From positions 124,001 to 188,000 of the forward strand of contig NZ_JACVOK010000002.1 of assembly GCF_018882465.1 (NCBI RefSeq): 64,000 bases of DNA. The letters run 5' to 3'. How positions within the stretch are numbered: the first letter of the stretch is position 1; each line of letters opens with the position of its first letter. The stretch comes from Polynucleobacter sp. 73C-SIWE. GTDB lineage: Bacteria; Pseudomonadota; Gammaproteobacteria; Burkholderiales; Burkholderiaceae. This document shows, piece by piece, positions 25,124 to 32,789 of this stretch. The position numbers and the translations under genes were made by a program. Under the pieces are notes generated by a model. The model did not search any database. It was not told the origin of the DNA and worked only from the letters and a program-made list of their open reading frames with translations.

Positions 25124-25438
25124 TTACCAACCTTTCACAGAAGGCGCCTGAGGCGCTTGGCGTGGAGTATTGATTGAAGTATTCGGACTAGCGTAAACAG
25201 GACTTGTGGAGGCGCCTTGATAAGTGCCGCTTGGACTATAGAAATTCGTTTGCCCACTATCGGTCTGAAACGATTGAACATTCTGCCCAGTAGCGTTATA
25301 GATATTGGTAACGCCGCTAGGAGAAGTTTGGCTGTAACCCAAATAGTTTCCGGTTGGGCCATAAATAGCTTGCGCAGAGGCGCCACGCACCAATAAAACA
25401 GCCTGGGCAATTAAAAAGACGGTGATGAGGTATTTCAT
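25124..25438 (-). CDS. Secreted protein related to the NSPLNYN protein
   Basis: 104 residues with a signal peptide (cleavage near A-S-A / Q-A). The mature part has Y-G-P-T-G-N-Y-L-G-Y, S-P-S-G-V-T-N-I-Y and Y-S-P-S-G-T-Y-Q-G: short degenerate Gly/Tyr/Ser repeats. It shares S-P-S-G-V-T-N with the following gene. The next gene starts inside its last codons, so they form one operon driven from dyad copy 4. Function unknown. Confidence 0.7.
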   Translation of the reverse strand: MKYLITVFLIAQAVLLVRGASAQAIYGPTGNYLGYSQTSPSGVTNIYNATGQNVQSFQTDSGQTNFYSPSGTYQGASTSPVYASPNTSINTPRQAPQAPSVKGW

Positions 25439-25478
25439 GGGTGACTCCTGAAAGAGTGAACAAAATCACAACAAACTC

Positions 25479-25510
25479 AGAATAAAAACATCAAAGCTCA
25501 CCTAATGAGC
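25479..25510 (-). promoter_or_regulatory. GCTCA-N5-TGAGC dyad promoter, copy 4
   Basis: Dyad at 25496-25510. On the minus strand, 11 nt then TATTCT (complement of 25479-25484) towards the secreted-protein operon starting at 25438. On the plus strand, CACAAT follows at the same spacing (25522-25527) towards the gene at 25575. Confidence 0.6.
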
Positions 25511-25574
25511 CTATGCCTCATCACAATCAAATTACCCCATAAAAAGCCAAAACCACCACCCAAATACAGACCCT

Positions 25575-25862
25575 ATGCTCAGCACCCTCGTATTGATCAC
25601 TCTCATACCACTGCAGGTTTCGCCAAGCGGTAATTCCACAGTGCCAATCTCAAAACCATTGGCCGTTGCCGCCTTTGTAGATAGCGCCAAAATTTTGGGC
25701 TTACCAAAATTTAAACTCAGGGATGCCAAAGGTAATTTGTATTCACCCTACAGAGCGATGCTGCAAGAACCCTATGCAATGGTGCATCAGCACGCAGGTG
25801 TGCCCATGGTGAGTGAAGTCACGATGCGTAAGGCCTATATCAATTCGTATGTGCGACGTTAA
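25575..25862 (+). CDS. Hypothetical, possibly secreted protein
   Basis: 95 residues. It starts with a hydrophobic stretch (L-S-T-L-V-L-I-T-L-I-P-L) that could be a short signal peptide. The middle holds F-K-L-R-D-A-K-G-N-L-Y-S-P-Y-R-A-M. No family is recognised. It lies 19 bases before the DUF3857 gene and is probably co-transcribed with it. Confidence 0.5.
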   Translation: MLSTLVLITLIPLQVSPSGNSTVPISKPLAVAAFVDSAKILGLPKFKLRDAKGNLYSPYRAMLQEPYAMVHQHAGVPMVSEVTMRKAYINSYVRR

Positions 25863-25881
25863 CTAAGAAGAGAATCAATCT

Positions 25882-27789
25882 ATGAAATTCGCACTCCAGT
25901 CCATTAGTAGTCTTGCTGCAGTCCTATTAGGATTCTTGCTGTTAGCCAATGTTGGCATTACCAGCGCGGGCAGGGGCGAGCTAGAATCTCTTTCTGCTCT
26001 TGAAAGAGCTGTCATCACTGAAACCATTCAAGCTGATGGCACTGTGATTCAAATTGATGAGCTCACAACCCTAGTGAAATCTCAATTGGTGGTTGATATG
26101 GAGTCACAAGCAGACCTACCATACAACTCAACGCTGTCAAAGCTAGAAGTCCTTGAGGCCTACACCATTACGCCAAAGGGCGAAAAAATTCCCGTAGCAG
26201 CCAATGCGATACGGACAGTAGAGGATGACAATAGCTCGGGCGCGGCTATGTTCTCTGACCAAAAGCACAAAATCATTATCTTTCCTAAGGTGACGCCAGG
26301 ATCTAAAACCTATTACAAGACCAAGCTCACCACCTACAAGCCGCTACTACCAGGATACTTTTATACCAGGCTGACTTTTTCACCCAATGCCGAAGTCAAG
26401 TTTTATGAATACAACTTAAGCTACCCAGAAGGCTTAAAGCTCTATACCGATCTAAAAGAGATAAAACAAACTAGAGATGAAGTCATCGATGGGGTAAGGC
26501 ATGTGCGCTATACCTACCAAAATCTGCAGATGAAGAAAAAAGAGCCGTATCAAGTCGCTAGCAGCGACTATGCGCCACACATCTACATCTCAACATTTGC
26601 CAGCCAGGAAGAATTTGCTAAAGCCTATGAAGAGCGCATTAAAGACAAATTTATAGTCACTCCTGAGATCCAAAAACAAGCTGATGACATTACCAAAGGC
26701 CTAGAGAAGAAAGCTCAAGCTGATCCGAAGCTCGATTTAAAGAAGGAGCAGGCCAGAGCCCTTTATAACTGGGTCGCCAGAAACATTCGCTATGTTGCTA
26801 TTTATCTTGGTGATGGCGGTATCGTGCCCCACGATGCCAATAGCATTCTGCGAAACCGCTATGGTGATTGCAAAGACCATAATGCATTACTGATAACGCT
26901 CTTAGCTGCAAAAGGAATCAATGCGACTAGCGCATTAATTAATTCAGGTAATGCTTATTCATTACCCAAGTACCCCGTCATTGGCCCGTTTAATCATGTC
27001 ATTACTTACATTCCGGCATGGGATCAATATCTAGACTCAACGGCAGAGATGGCAAGCTACGGCACGCTCCCTAGCGATGAATTGGATAAGCCGGTATTGC
27101 TCACCAAGTTAGCCAAAGTAGGCCGCACCCCAAAGCCCAAGAAAGAAGAGAATCAAACAGCAACAGGCATCACCATGCAAGTCGAAAAAGATGGGCGCAT
27201 TACTGGTAAGACTCACACGATGTACTTTGGTAGTGCAGAAATCAGTGCGAGATATAAATACGAGGGAGCAGAAACTAGTCTGTCAGATAAGTTAGTCAAA
27301 AATCAATTGGCAAAATTTAGACAAACGGGAGAAGGGAAAATCACCACTAGTTATGTCTATGACCTCGATAAACCCTTCACCACCAATACCGAATTCACAC
27401 TCGATGCGATTGCCAATGTGCCAGGACCGGGTGCAATGACAGTGCCAGTAGGTCTTGCTCCAGGAGAATTAGCCTCGATTGCTAACGATAGGCCGCCAGA
27501 GAAATTTACCGTGCCCTATTCCTGTAGTACCAGAATGGTAGGGGAGGCCTATCAAATCAGATTTCCCGATAACACCAAGGTAACCCGCATACCGCCTAAC
27601 GTCAGCTATAAAAAAGCCGGAATTGAATACGAAGCCACCTACAACGAAGTCAAGAACAACATCTTTGTAGCCAGAAAGCTAGCTATCCAAAGACCAGGAG
27701 CTGTGTGTGAGCCAGAAGAGCTAAAGAAGTGGAAAGATTTCTATCAAGTCTTTATTAAAGATATGCGTGGGCAGATTTTTTATGAGTAG
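25882..27789 (+). CDS. DUF3857 and transglutaminase-like domain protein
   Basis: 635 residues with an N-terminal signal or membrane anchor (about 5-28). The DUF3857 beta-domain spans roughly residues 45-230 (E-R-A-V-I-T-E-T-I-Q, S-K-L-E-V-L-E-A-Y). A transglutaminase-like fold follows (about 280-380) with A-L-Y-N-W-V-A-R-N-I-R-Y, R-Y-G-D-C-K-D-H-N-A-L-L (catalytic Cys about 332), a later F-N-H-V (His) and D-S-T-A-E (Asp), so the Cys/His/Asp triad is complete. It is probably periplasmic. The family is widespread and biochemically unassigned. Confidence 0.88.
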   Translation: MKFALQSISSLAAVLLGFLLLANVGITSAGRGELESLSALERAVITETIQADGTVIQIDELTTLVKSQLVVDMESQADLPYNSTLSKLEVLEAYTITPKGEKIPVAANAIRTVEDDNSSGAAMFSDQKHKIIIFPKVTPGSKTYYKTKLTTYKPLLPGYFYTRLTFSPNAEVKFYEYNLSYPEGLKLYTDLKEIKQTRDEVIDGVRHVRYTYQNLQMKKKEPYQVASSDYAPHIYISTFASQEEFAKAYEERIKDKFIVTPEIQKQADDITKGLEKKAQADPKLDLKKEQARALYNWVARNIRYVAIYLGDGGIVPHDANSILRNRYGDCKDHNALLITLLAAKGINATSALINSGNAYSLPKYPVIGPFNHVITYIPAWDQYLDSTAEMASYGTLPSDELDKPVLLTKLAKVGRTPKPKKEENQTATGITMQVEKDGRITGKTHTMYFGSAEISARYKYEGAETSLSDKLVKNQLAKFRQTGEGKITTSYVYDLDKPFTTNTEFTLDAIANVPGPGAMTVPVGLAPGELASIANDRPPEKFTVPYSCSTRMVGEAYQIRFPDNTKVTRIPPNVSYKKAGIEYEATYNEVKNNIFVARKLAIQRPGAVCEPEELKKWKDFYQVFIKDMRGQIFYE

Positions 27790-27852
27790 TTGAGAGCCAT
27801 ACTCAAAGAATTAAGTATTTACAAATGTCCATTACATCTTCGAGGACATTGC

Positions 27853-28007
27853 TTGTCTCTTAAGGTGGTCGAAAGTAAAATGATTTTGTTTTCCGACATT
27901 GTCGGTTGGAGTCTTGCTAATAGCAATGTTGAGCAAGCGACTTGAGAGAGTTATTGCAAACTGTTTCAAGCGTCTGTCAGAACCCCCTTAGTTGGGGGTT
28001 TTTCTTT
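27853..28007 (+). ncRNA. Candidate small RNA with promoter and terminator
   Basis: In the 364-bp gap after the DUF3857 gene, TTGTCT (27853-27858), 17 nt and TAAAAT (27876-27881) predict a start near 27888. Hairpin CCGAC-ATT-GTCGG (27893-27905) follows, then a longer stem using AGTC/CTTGCT and AGCAAG/GACT (about 27910-27942), then an intrinsic terminator AACCCCC / GGGGGTT with a T-rich tail (27981-28007). No open frame of note fits inside. The transcript would be about 120 nt. It could instead be the 3' end of the upstream mRNA. Confidence 0.45.
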
Positions 28008-28119
28008 TTAATCTTTTATTAATCTCCAACTTACTAGAGTTTTAGAACACCTTCAAAAACATCTACCTCTATAGGACACTGCAAATTGATGCCCCTGAAA
28101 CCACCTGCTTTGAGGCTAC

Positions 28120-28147
28120 TTGACACTATACGCAAGTTGCGTATAAT
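28120..28147 (+). promoter_or_regulatory. Promoter and operator of the toxin-antitoxin pair
   Basis: TTGACA (28120-28125), 16 nt, TATAAT (28142-28147). The 17-bp perfect palindrome ATACGCAAGTTGCGTAT (28128-28144) fills the spacer and reaches into the -10 box, as expected for autorepression by the antitoxin. Confidence 0.85.
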
Positions 28148-28153
28148 TAATAT

Positions 28154-28492
28154 ATGAAGGCTCTTTTTATTGAGCTGCCACCATTTGAGCGTTATCGACA
28201 AGATTACTTAACGGATGATGAGTATCGAAATCTACAGAACTTTTTACTGTTGACGCCGAAGGCTGGAGATGTGATTGCCGGCACTGGAGGCTTGAGAAAA
28301 TTGCGATTTGGTGACCCAACAAGAGGGAAGGGTAAGCGAGGCGGTTTGCGCGTTATTTATTATTGGTATGAAGTGAAATTGCATTTTTGGCTTTTTACCT
28401 TATATGACAAAAATGAAATGATTGATTTAGGTCAGAAGGAGCGTAAGGCTTTAATGGGCTTATTAAATAAAGAGCTGGGAGCACGGAAATGA
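28154..28492 (+). CDS. RelE/HigB-type toxin
   Basis: 112 residues. The fold type is that of the RelE-like cytotoxic translational repressor (HigB-2 group): L-T-D-D-E-Y-R-x-L-Q, G-D-V-I-A-G-T-G-G-L-R-K-L-R-F, G-K-R-G-G-L-R-V-I-Y-Y and F-W-L-F-T-L-Y-D-K-N-E. Members cleave mRNA on the ribosome. Start at ATG 28154, only 7 bases after the -10 box, so the message is nearly leaderless. Toxin-first order and a 4-base overlap with the antitoxin gene are typical of HigBA-like pairs. Confidence 0.9.
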   Translation: MKALFIELPPFERYRQDYLTDDEYRNLQNFLLLTPKAGDVIAGTGGLRKLRFGDPTRGKGKRGGLRVIYYWYEVKLHFWLFTLYDKNEMIDLGQKERKALMGLLNKELGARK

Positions 28493-28803
28493 CTAAACGC
28501 AACTTATTTAATGAAATCAATGAGGGATTAGAGCATCTTAAGAAGGCTCGCCTTGGTAAGACAACTTTACGTTCGGTAGAGCGAGACTTTAAACCTGCGG
28601 CAATCATTAATGCGGAGGAAGTGGTCGCTATTAGAGAGCGCTTGAACCTCTCAAGATCAGTCTTTGCAAGTTATTTAAGAACTAATTTGAGGACTCTTGA
28701 GAATTGGGAGCAGGGAAGAGCTAAGCCAAATGCACAGGCTGCTTTATTAATTCATTTGGTAGATCGCTACCCAGACACCGTTAAGAAAATTGCATCAGTC
28801 TAG
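28489..28803 (+). CDS. HigA/XRE-type antitoxin
   Basis: 104 residues with a C-terminal helix-turn-helix: V-V-A-I-R-E-R-L-N-L-S-R-S-V-F-A, then L-R-T-L-E-N-W-E-Q-G-R (about 66-76), the XRE signature. The N-terminal part (G-L-E-H-L-K-K-A-R) probably contacts the toxin. It overlaps the toxin gene by 4 bases. It presumably binds the 17-bp palindrome upstream of the pair. Confidence 0.9.
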   Translation: MTKRNLFNEINEGLEHLKKARLGKTTLRSVERDFKPAAIINAEEVVAIRERLNLSRSVFASYLRTNLRTLENWEQGRAKPNAQAALLIHLVDRYPDTVKKIASV

Positions 28804-28910
28804 CCAGAGGCCAAACTTTGTCATGACATATAAATGACCCAATGCAAAAGCGTGGCATCTAAAAAATTAGGCTCTTGCAACACATTGTTTGGTTGAGCTA
28901 ATTTATGAGA

Positions 28911-29163
28911 GTAAAACAGCCGGTCTTTCCCGGCTGTCCGCTTGCTCGCATTTTGAAAGGAGTCACTCAATAAAGAGTTATAAAAAAATACACAAGCTGG
29001 TATGGTTTTCTTATGAAAGAACTAATCAATACAGTCCTCTGATCTGTGGGCACTCATACCTTATCCCGATGATCACTAAAATATACAAAACAAGCAAACC
29101 AACAACCAATAAACCAACAAAGCAAAGAAGCAACAAAGCAAAGAAGCAACATCAACACCTAAT
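28911..29163 (-). ncRNA. Candidate minus-strand RNA between dyad copy 5 and a terminator
   Basis: The gap 28804-29200 has no convincing gene. On the minus strand a dyad promoter (copy 5) predicts a start near 29163. An intrinsic terminator CAGCCGG / CCGGCTG with TTTT lies at 28911-28936, giving a transcript of about 250 nt. The only open frame with a plausible start there is about 11 codons. The RNA would begin with a G/T-rich tract containing a 16-bp direct repeat. Inferred from promoter and terminator only. Confidence 0.4.
29115..29146. repeat. Two perfect 16-bp tandem repeats
   Basis: Unit CAACAAAGCAAAGAAG occurs twice back to back, followed by CAAC of a third. It lies in the gap without genes, within the candidate minus-strand RNA. 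Confidence 0.9.
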
Positions 29164-29169
29164 GAATTC

Positions 29170-29201
29170 ATTAAAGCAGGGCTAGAGCTCAAATAATGAG
29201 C
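29170..29201 (-). promoter_or_regulatory. GCTCA-N5-TGAGC dyad promoter, copy 5
   Basis: Dyad at 29187-29201. Minus strand: 11 nt then TTTAAT (complement of 29170-29175), pointing into the gap with the candidate RNA. It abuts the stop codon of the gene ending at 29201. Confidence 0.5.
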
Positions 29202-29821
29202 TAATCACATTCGGTAATAAATTCCCCCAGAATCTCGCCATTGCGAACCTTGGCATATCCCCGAATATCGCTTGAGGCGGCAAATCGGTGCTTCCCACAC
29301 TTGCTACCCTTGGGAATACAGAAAGACCACATTTCATCTGCAGGATCAAGCATCTCAGCTAGAAAATTTGTCCATCCTTGATTTAAATGACCAAAGGGTA
29401 GGGAGGGAACGGCGCAAAAAGGATCAATGACGTAACTCGCTGTCTCAGCATCATGAGGATCTACTTTGCTAACTAGGTGTTCTGGCAAACAATCAAAGTC
29501 AGGCTTATTTCTTTCAATCTCAAGTGCGGCTTCTTTGCGAGATTGAAAAATTGCCCAGATCCCAAATAGAGGCCAGCCAAGAGCAATGCAAATAATTGCA
29601 ATGACGTAGACCAAAATATTGAGCAGATGATCGACAGCACTCTTTTTCTTGCCAAGAGCCGCAAGCATGCCTCTTACAAACTCAGAAGGGCGATTGCGAA
29701 ACTCTCTAGCTAAATGAAAGGCCGCATAAGATACTCCAGGCAGGCAATAGATGCCAAGTAATTGATACCAAGATAGCCCAAAGAGACTAATGCCGGATAA
29801 GAAATCCATCAGCCAACTCAC
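29201..29821 (-). CDS. Hypothetical membrane protein
   Basis: 206 residues from GTG 29821. Hydrophobic segments lie at about 5-30 and 68-92; the C-terminal half is soluble with several cysteines (two near residues 134 and 168, C-x-C-like G-S-K-C-G-K-H). No family is recognised. It overlaps the stop of the upstream gene by 4 bases (GTGA), so both are made together from dyad copy 6. Confidence 0.65.
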   Translation of the reverse strand: MSWLMDFLSGISLFGLSWYQLLGIYCLPGVSYAAFHLAREFRNRPSEFVRGMLAALGKKKSAVDHLLNILVYVIAIICIALGWPLFGIWAIFQSRKEAALEIERNKPDFDCLPEHLVSKVDPHDAETASYVIDPFCAVPSLPFGHLNQGWTNFLAEMLDPADEMWSFCIPKGSKCGKHRFAASSDIRGYAKVRNGEILGEFITECD

Positions 29822-30288
29822 TGAGCACCTCTTCTTAAAAAGGATGGATAGTCTTTCTCTTTCTTCTCCCTGGGAACTTCATTATGACGGGCATGCTTAT
29901 TCACCAAGACCCCTTGCTTAAAGTCCATCAGGAGATCGTATTCATAAACACTGCCATAGCCCATATGGCGATATTTCAACTGAGCGCCTTGAGGGCAGCG
30001 TAGTTCACCTGTAAACCAATGCGCAAAGACTTTGTCATGACCTGGAAAGACATCCGAGAGGCTCAAGATCTCTTCATAGGTCTTGTGAGCTGACAAACCA
30101 ACAAGATACAAACGCTCAACACCCCCATGCTCCAAAATTTCCCAGGTTCCTACATAACCACGCCAATTAGCGGTATGGGGAGACTGAAAAGAAATCCCTG
30201 CATTCTTTAAATAGAGTGATAAAGGATTGGTAAATAAGGAAATCTCCTTGCCACCATAGATGAGTCTTTCTGAAACCTGTGCTGTCAT
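29818..30288 (-). CDS. Hypothetical protein
   Basis: 156 residues from ATG 30288. It has a beta-rich look with L-I-Y-G-G-K-E-I-S-L-F at the start, an F-P-G-H-D-K-V-F-A-H-W-F-T-G-E-L block in the middle and a basic C-terminus (P-R-E-K-K-E-K-D-Y). No signal or membrane segment. No family is recognised. It is the first gene of a two-gene operon preceded by dyad copy 6 with TATAAA. Confidence 0.65.
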   Translation of the reverse strand: MTAQVSERLIYGGKEISLFTNPLSLYLKNAGISFQSPHTANWRGYVGTWEILEHGGVERLYLVGLSAHKTYEEILSLSDVFPGHDKVFAHWFTGELRCPQGAQLKYRHMGYGSVYEYDLLMDFKQGVLVNKHARHNEVPREKKEKDYPSFLRRGAQ

Positions 30289-30337
30289 ATATCCCTTTGA
30301 GTAGTGAATAAGCGATTAGTCGCAAAACCATTACCTA

Positions 30338-30369
30338 TTTATAGGGATTGCAAGGCTCAATAAATGAGC
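30338..30369 (-). promoter_or_regulatory. GCTCA-N5-TGAGC dyad promoter, copy 6
   Basis: Dyad at 30355-30369. Minus strand: 11 nt then TATAAA (complement of 30338-30343), 50 bases before the ATG at 30288. It has one of the two best -10 matches of the set. Confidence 0.65.
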
Positions 30370-30396
30370 TAGAGTAAATTTATTTAAGGCGCCGCT

Positions 30397-30603
30397 TCAG
30401 AGTAAGTCACTTGCGGTTAGGCCTTGCTCTTGAAAGCGTTTTCGAATCTTGGCCAAAGCTTTAGCTTCAATCTGGCGCACTCTTTCGCGGGTGAGTCCAA
30501 GCATATCGGCGACCTCGTGCAAGGTGTAGGCGCTGTAAGTGCTATTTAAACTCCAAACGCGAGTGCGATGCCGTTTAGTGTTTTTGTTGGATGCTTGAGT
30601 CAT
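30397..30603 (-). CDS. Stand-alone sigma-70 region 4 protein
   Basis: 68 residues from ATG 30603, which has GAGG 8 bases upstream; ATG 30615 has no such site. Residues about 27-57 (Y-T-L-H-E-V-A-D-M-L-G-L-T-R-E-R-V-R-Q-I-E-A-K-A) reproduce region 4.2 of primary sigma factors, including the recognition helix T-R-E-R-V-R-Q-I-E. Regions 1-3 are missing, so it cannot act as a normal sigma factor. It could bind -35-like DNA or the RNA polymerase flap as a co-regulator. It sits among copies of the dyad promoter. There is no sign of decay. Confidence 0.8.
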   Translation of the reverse strand: MTQASNKNTKRHRTRVWSLNSTYSAYTLHEVADMLGLTRERVRQIEAKALAKIRKRFQEQGLTASDLL

Positions 30604-30716
30604 CACTAACCTCATTAGAAATCCCTGCGATCACAAATAAAAAGTCCTACATTTAGTATGACATATCCGCGTTTCACATCGTGAGAAAAATGAGTAATTC
30701 ATAAATAAATTTGATG

Positions 30717-30748
30717 GCTCGATATATGAGCTCAAGCATCCATAAGCT
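30717..30748 (+). promoter_or_regulatory. GCTCG-N5-TGAGC dyad promoter, copy 7
   Basis: Dyad at 30717-30731 with one non-ideal base (G for A). Plus strand: 11 nt then TAAGCT (30743-30748) towards the gene at 30808. Minus strand: TTTATG at the same spacing towards the region 4 protein. Weakest member. Confidence 0.45.
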
Positions 30749-30807
30749 CATCAAAACACCTGCAAAAAACAACCCCAGCAATAACCACCACAACTTAAGG
30801 AACTGAT

Positions 30808-31371
30808 ATGCCTGTGCTCATAGAAGGCGTCTGCGTGCTATTGAAAAAAGGATCTGTCATAGAGCGCTATCAAGGCGGCTATGGTCAATTCCTATTTGAT
30901 CTGCATGATCAAAGCAAGTTAATTGAAAGCAATGACTTGCTCAGCATTAGCTTTAATCATCATCAAGAAGCTAGAAGCTATCTTCAGTTTATCGCTGACA
31001 AAGGTCTCAAGATCATGCTCATCAATGAAGATGACCCACAAAATGCAGATGCCTTATTAGTGGACCAAGTCTTTGGACCCAGCTTTAGAGTCTATTGGTT
31101 GGACTTCATCCACCTCGGAGCCAACCCTCATAGCAAAGCTAGGCAAAGCAGCAAAAAACAAGGAAGCAAGACAAAAAATAAGGTGGGTGATGATGAGCGC
31201 ATCGTCATAGCTGCCACCGACAGAGAGATGGATGAGAAGGAGGAGGTAAGGCTAATGGCCTGGGGTAAGGATGAAATCGCATTTCCAAAAGATTGGGAAT
31301 TCAAATCCTCCAAGTCTATGGATCTCGAATTCATGAGAATGGCAGAAAACCGCAGCAAGCTCACTCACTAG
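30808..31371 (+). CDS. Hypothetical protein upstream of the SprT-like gene
   Basis: 187 residues from ATG 30808 with AAGGAA upstream. An N-terminal domain (about 1-115) is followed by a Ser/Lys-rich linker (S-K-K-Q-G-S-K-T-K-N-K) and an acidic C-terminal part. No family is recognised. It ends 9 bases before the SprT-like gene, which has its SD site at the end of this frame, so they are a likely operon. Confidence 0.6.
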   Translation: MPVLIEGVCVLLKKGSVIERYQGGYGQFLFDLHDQSKLIESNDLLSISFNHHQEARSYLQFIADKGLKIMLINEDDPQNADALLVDQVFGPSFRVYWLDFIHLGANPHSKARQSSKKQGSKTKNKVGDDERIVIAATDREMDEKEEVRLMAWGKDEIAFPKDWEFKSSKSMDLEFMRMAENRSKLTH

Positions 31372-31380
31372 GAGAGATGA

Positions 31381-31962
31381 ATGACAAACCTAAATAGAGA
31401 GCAATGGCTCATGGAGGCTATAAAACACATCGCCCCAATCTTTGAAATGAGGGGCTACTCAATTCCTCCGGTAAAGGTATCAGTGGGATTTCCGAGTACG
31501 GGAGGCAAAGGTCGTCATTTAGGCCAATGCTGGTCATCCAAATCAGCAGAAGACAACATTAATCAAATCTTCATTGCCCCACATCTCAAAACGCCATTGG
31601 ACTTTCTTGACACCTTGGTCCATGAGTTAGTGCACGCAGTAGATAACTGCGAAAGTGGCCATGGAGAAGGCTTTAAGAAGATTGCCCTAGATGTCGGACT
31701 CAAAGGACCCATGAGAAGTGCTGGGGCAGGAGAGTACCTAAAGCAAGACCTCATCAGAATCACTGAAAAACTAGGGACATTCCCTCATGCAAGACTAAGT
31801 CTACCAATACCCACGGCCCAAAAAGCGCCCAAAAGACCAGGAGCTAAGTGCGCCAAGTGTGGCTATGAAGTGGTAATGCTCAAAAAACACCTAGAACTAG
31901 GCCCCCCAATTTGCCCTAAGGACATGGAGGGGATGGAAGAGACGGGGGAGTGGGGCTCCTAA
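31381..31962 (+). CDS. SprT-like zinc metalloprotease domain protein
   Basis: 193 residues. The zinc-protease motif L-V-H-E-L-V-H-A-V-D (HExxH, about 77-86) is followed by a third-ligand region G-H-G-E-G-F. A C-terminal zinc-ribbon-like part has C-A-K-C (about 157-160) and a further Cys in I-C-P-K-D. SprT/Spartan-type proteins act on DNA-bound proteins; bacterial members are poorly characterised. The last 4 bases overlap the 3' end of the convergent restriction gene. Confidence 0.8.
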   Translation: MTNLNREQWLMEAIKHIAPIFEMRGYSIPPVKVSVGFPSTGGKGRHLGQCWSSKSAEDNINQIFIAPHLKTPLDFLDTLVHELVHAVDNCESGHGEGFKKIALDVGLKGPMRSAGAGEYLKQDLIRITEKLGTFPHARLSLPIPTAQKAPKRPGAKCAKCGYEVVMLKKHLELGPPICPKDMEGMEETGEWGS

Positions 31963-32711
31963 AAGAGCAGCAAAGGATTTGCTTTAAATTGAAGCATATT
32001 TGCAGTAGGACGGCCGTTATCCCCACCTTTTCTTTGCATTGTTACTAAACCAATTTTCAAGCTACCTTGAGTTGTAACCGCTACAGGCCCAGTTGAGAAT
32101 AAAGCAAGCACTCGAGACATTGATTCGATTTTCCAATAAACACTCGAACCAGATTTCGCTGTGACCATCATCCAATTTGCTTTAATGCCCCTACCTTCGA
32201 ATAACTCTGAAATTATCAAACTTTTATTTGTTGTAAAAAAATTTTTAATTGACTGTTGGTCAGAAAATGAAAATTCAGTTAGAAAAAGTCTTCTCGCATC
32301 CCTTGAGCTTGTCACTGAATGCGGTTTATCGCCAGTAAATAATTTCAATAAATCGGTTGTTACAGGTGGGATAGACCACAATCTAGCGTAGTCATTAACC
32401 CACCTTTTATCGACCTGATTGAATCCATGAGTAATGTTGCTTACGAGCTTTATGGAAATCCAAGCTTGAATTGTTTGATTCTTACTGTCAACAATTTCAA
32501 CTAGAATGTCCGGCTTGATCCCGTGGGGGGCTTTACTTGCCAGAACACTTTTTATTGTGCTCGGTTGGTGCCCGAGACTTACGAGCCAGTCCTGAGCATC
32601 AAGATCTGTTTTCCAATTGTTAAATTTATTGCGAATGTCCTGCTCGTTACTGAATCCTGCACGTGCGGTTTTAGAGCCAAGGAGTTGAGCGGGGGTAAAA
32701 GATGTGGCCAC
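31959..32711 (-). CDS. Type II restriction endonuclease, HinP1I-like (predicted GCGC)
   Basis: 250 residues. From memory it aligns along its whole length with R.HinP1I (cuts G^CGC): L-G-S-K-T-A-x-x-G-F, A-Q-D-W-L-V-x-x-G-H, I-x-I-K-L-V-S-N, G-F-N-Q-V-D-K-R-W, R-R-x-F-x-T-E-F-S and the C-terminal Q-R-K-G-G-D-N-G-R-x-T-A-N-M-L-Q-F-K. The catalytic D-I-L-V...I-K pattern (about 74-95) fits a PD-(D/E)XK enzyme. The paired methylase next door is HhaI-like, which has the same target. The gene is more AT-rich than its neighbours, suggesting recent transfer. Confidence 0.88.
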   Translation of the reverse strand: MATSFTPAQLLGSKTARAGFSNEQDIRNKFNNWKTDLDAQDWLVSLGHQPSTIKSVLASKAPHGIKPDILVEIVDSKNQTIQAWISIKLVSNITHGFNQVDKRWVNDYARLWSIPPVTTDLLKLFTGDKPHSVTSSRDARRLFLTEFSFSDQQSIKNFFTTNKSLIISELFEGRGIKANWMMVTAKSGSSVYWKIESMSRVLALFSTGPVAVTTQGSLKIGLVTMQRKGGDNGRPTANMLQFKANPLLLF

Positions 32712-32789
32712 TTTTCATATTTCTTGTTGATTAAAAATTTAGTTTATCAACAGAATTAAGAAAAGTACTAAAAATGAGAAATTTATGGT

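Noticed and set aside
28889..29185. 98-codon open frame on the plus strand
   Set aside because: Low-complexity Lys/Thr/Asn composition, no ribosome-binding site, a terminator hairpin runs through it, and a candidate minus-strand RNA explains the region better.
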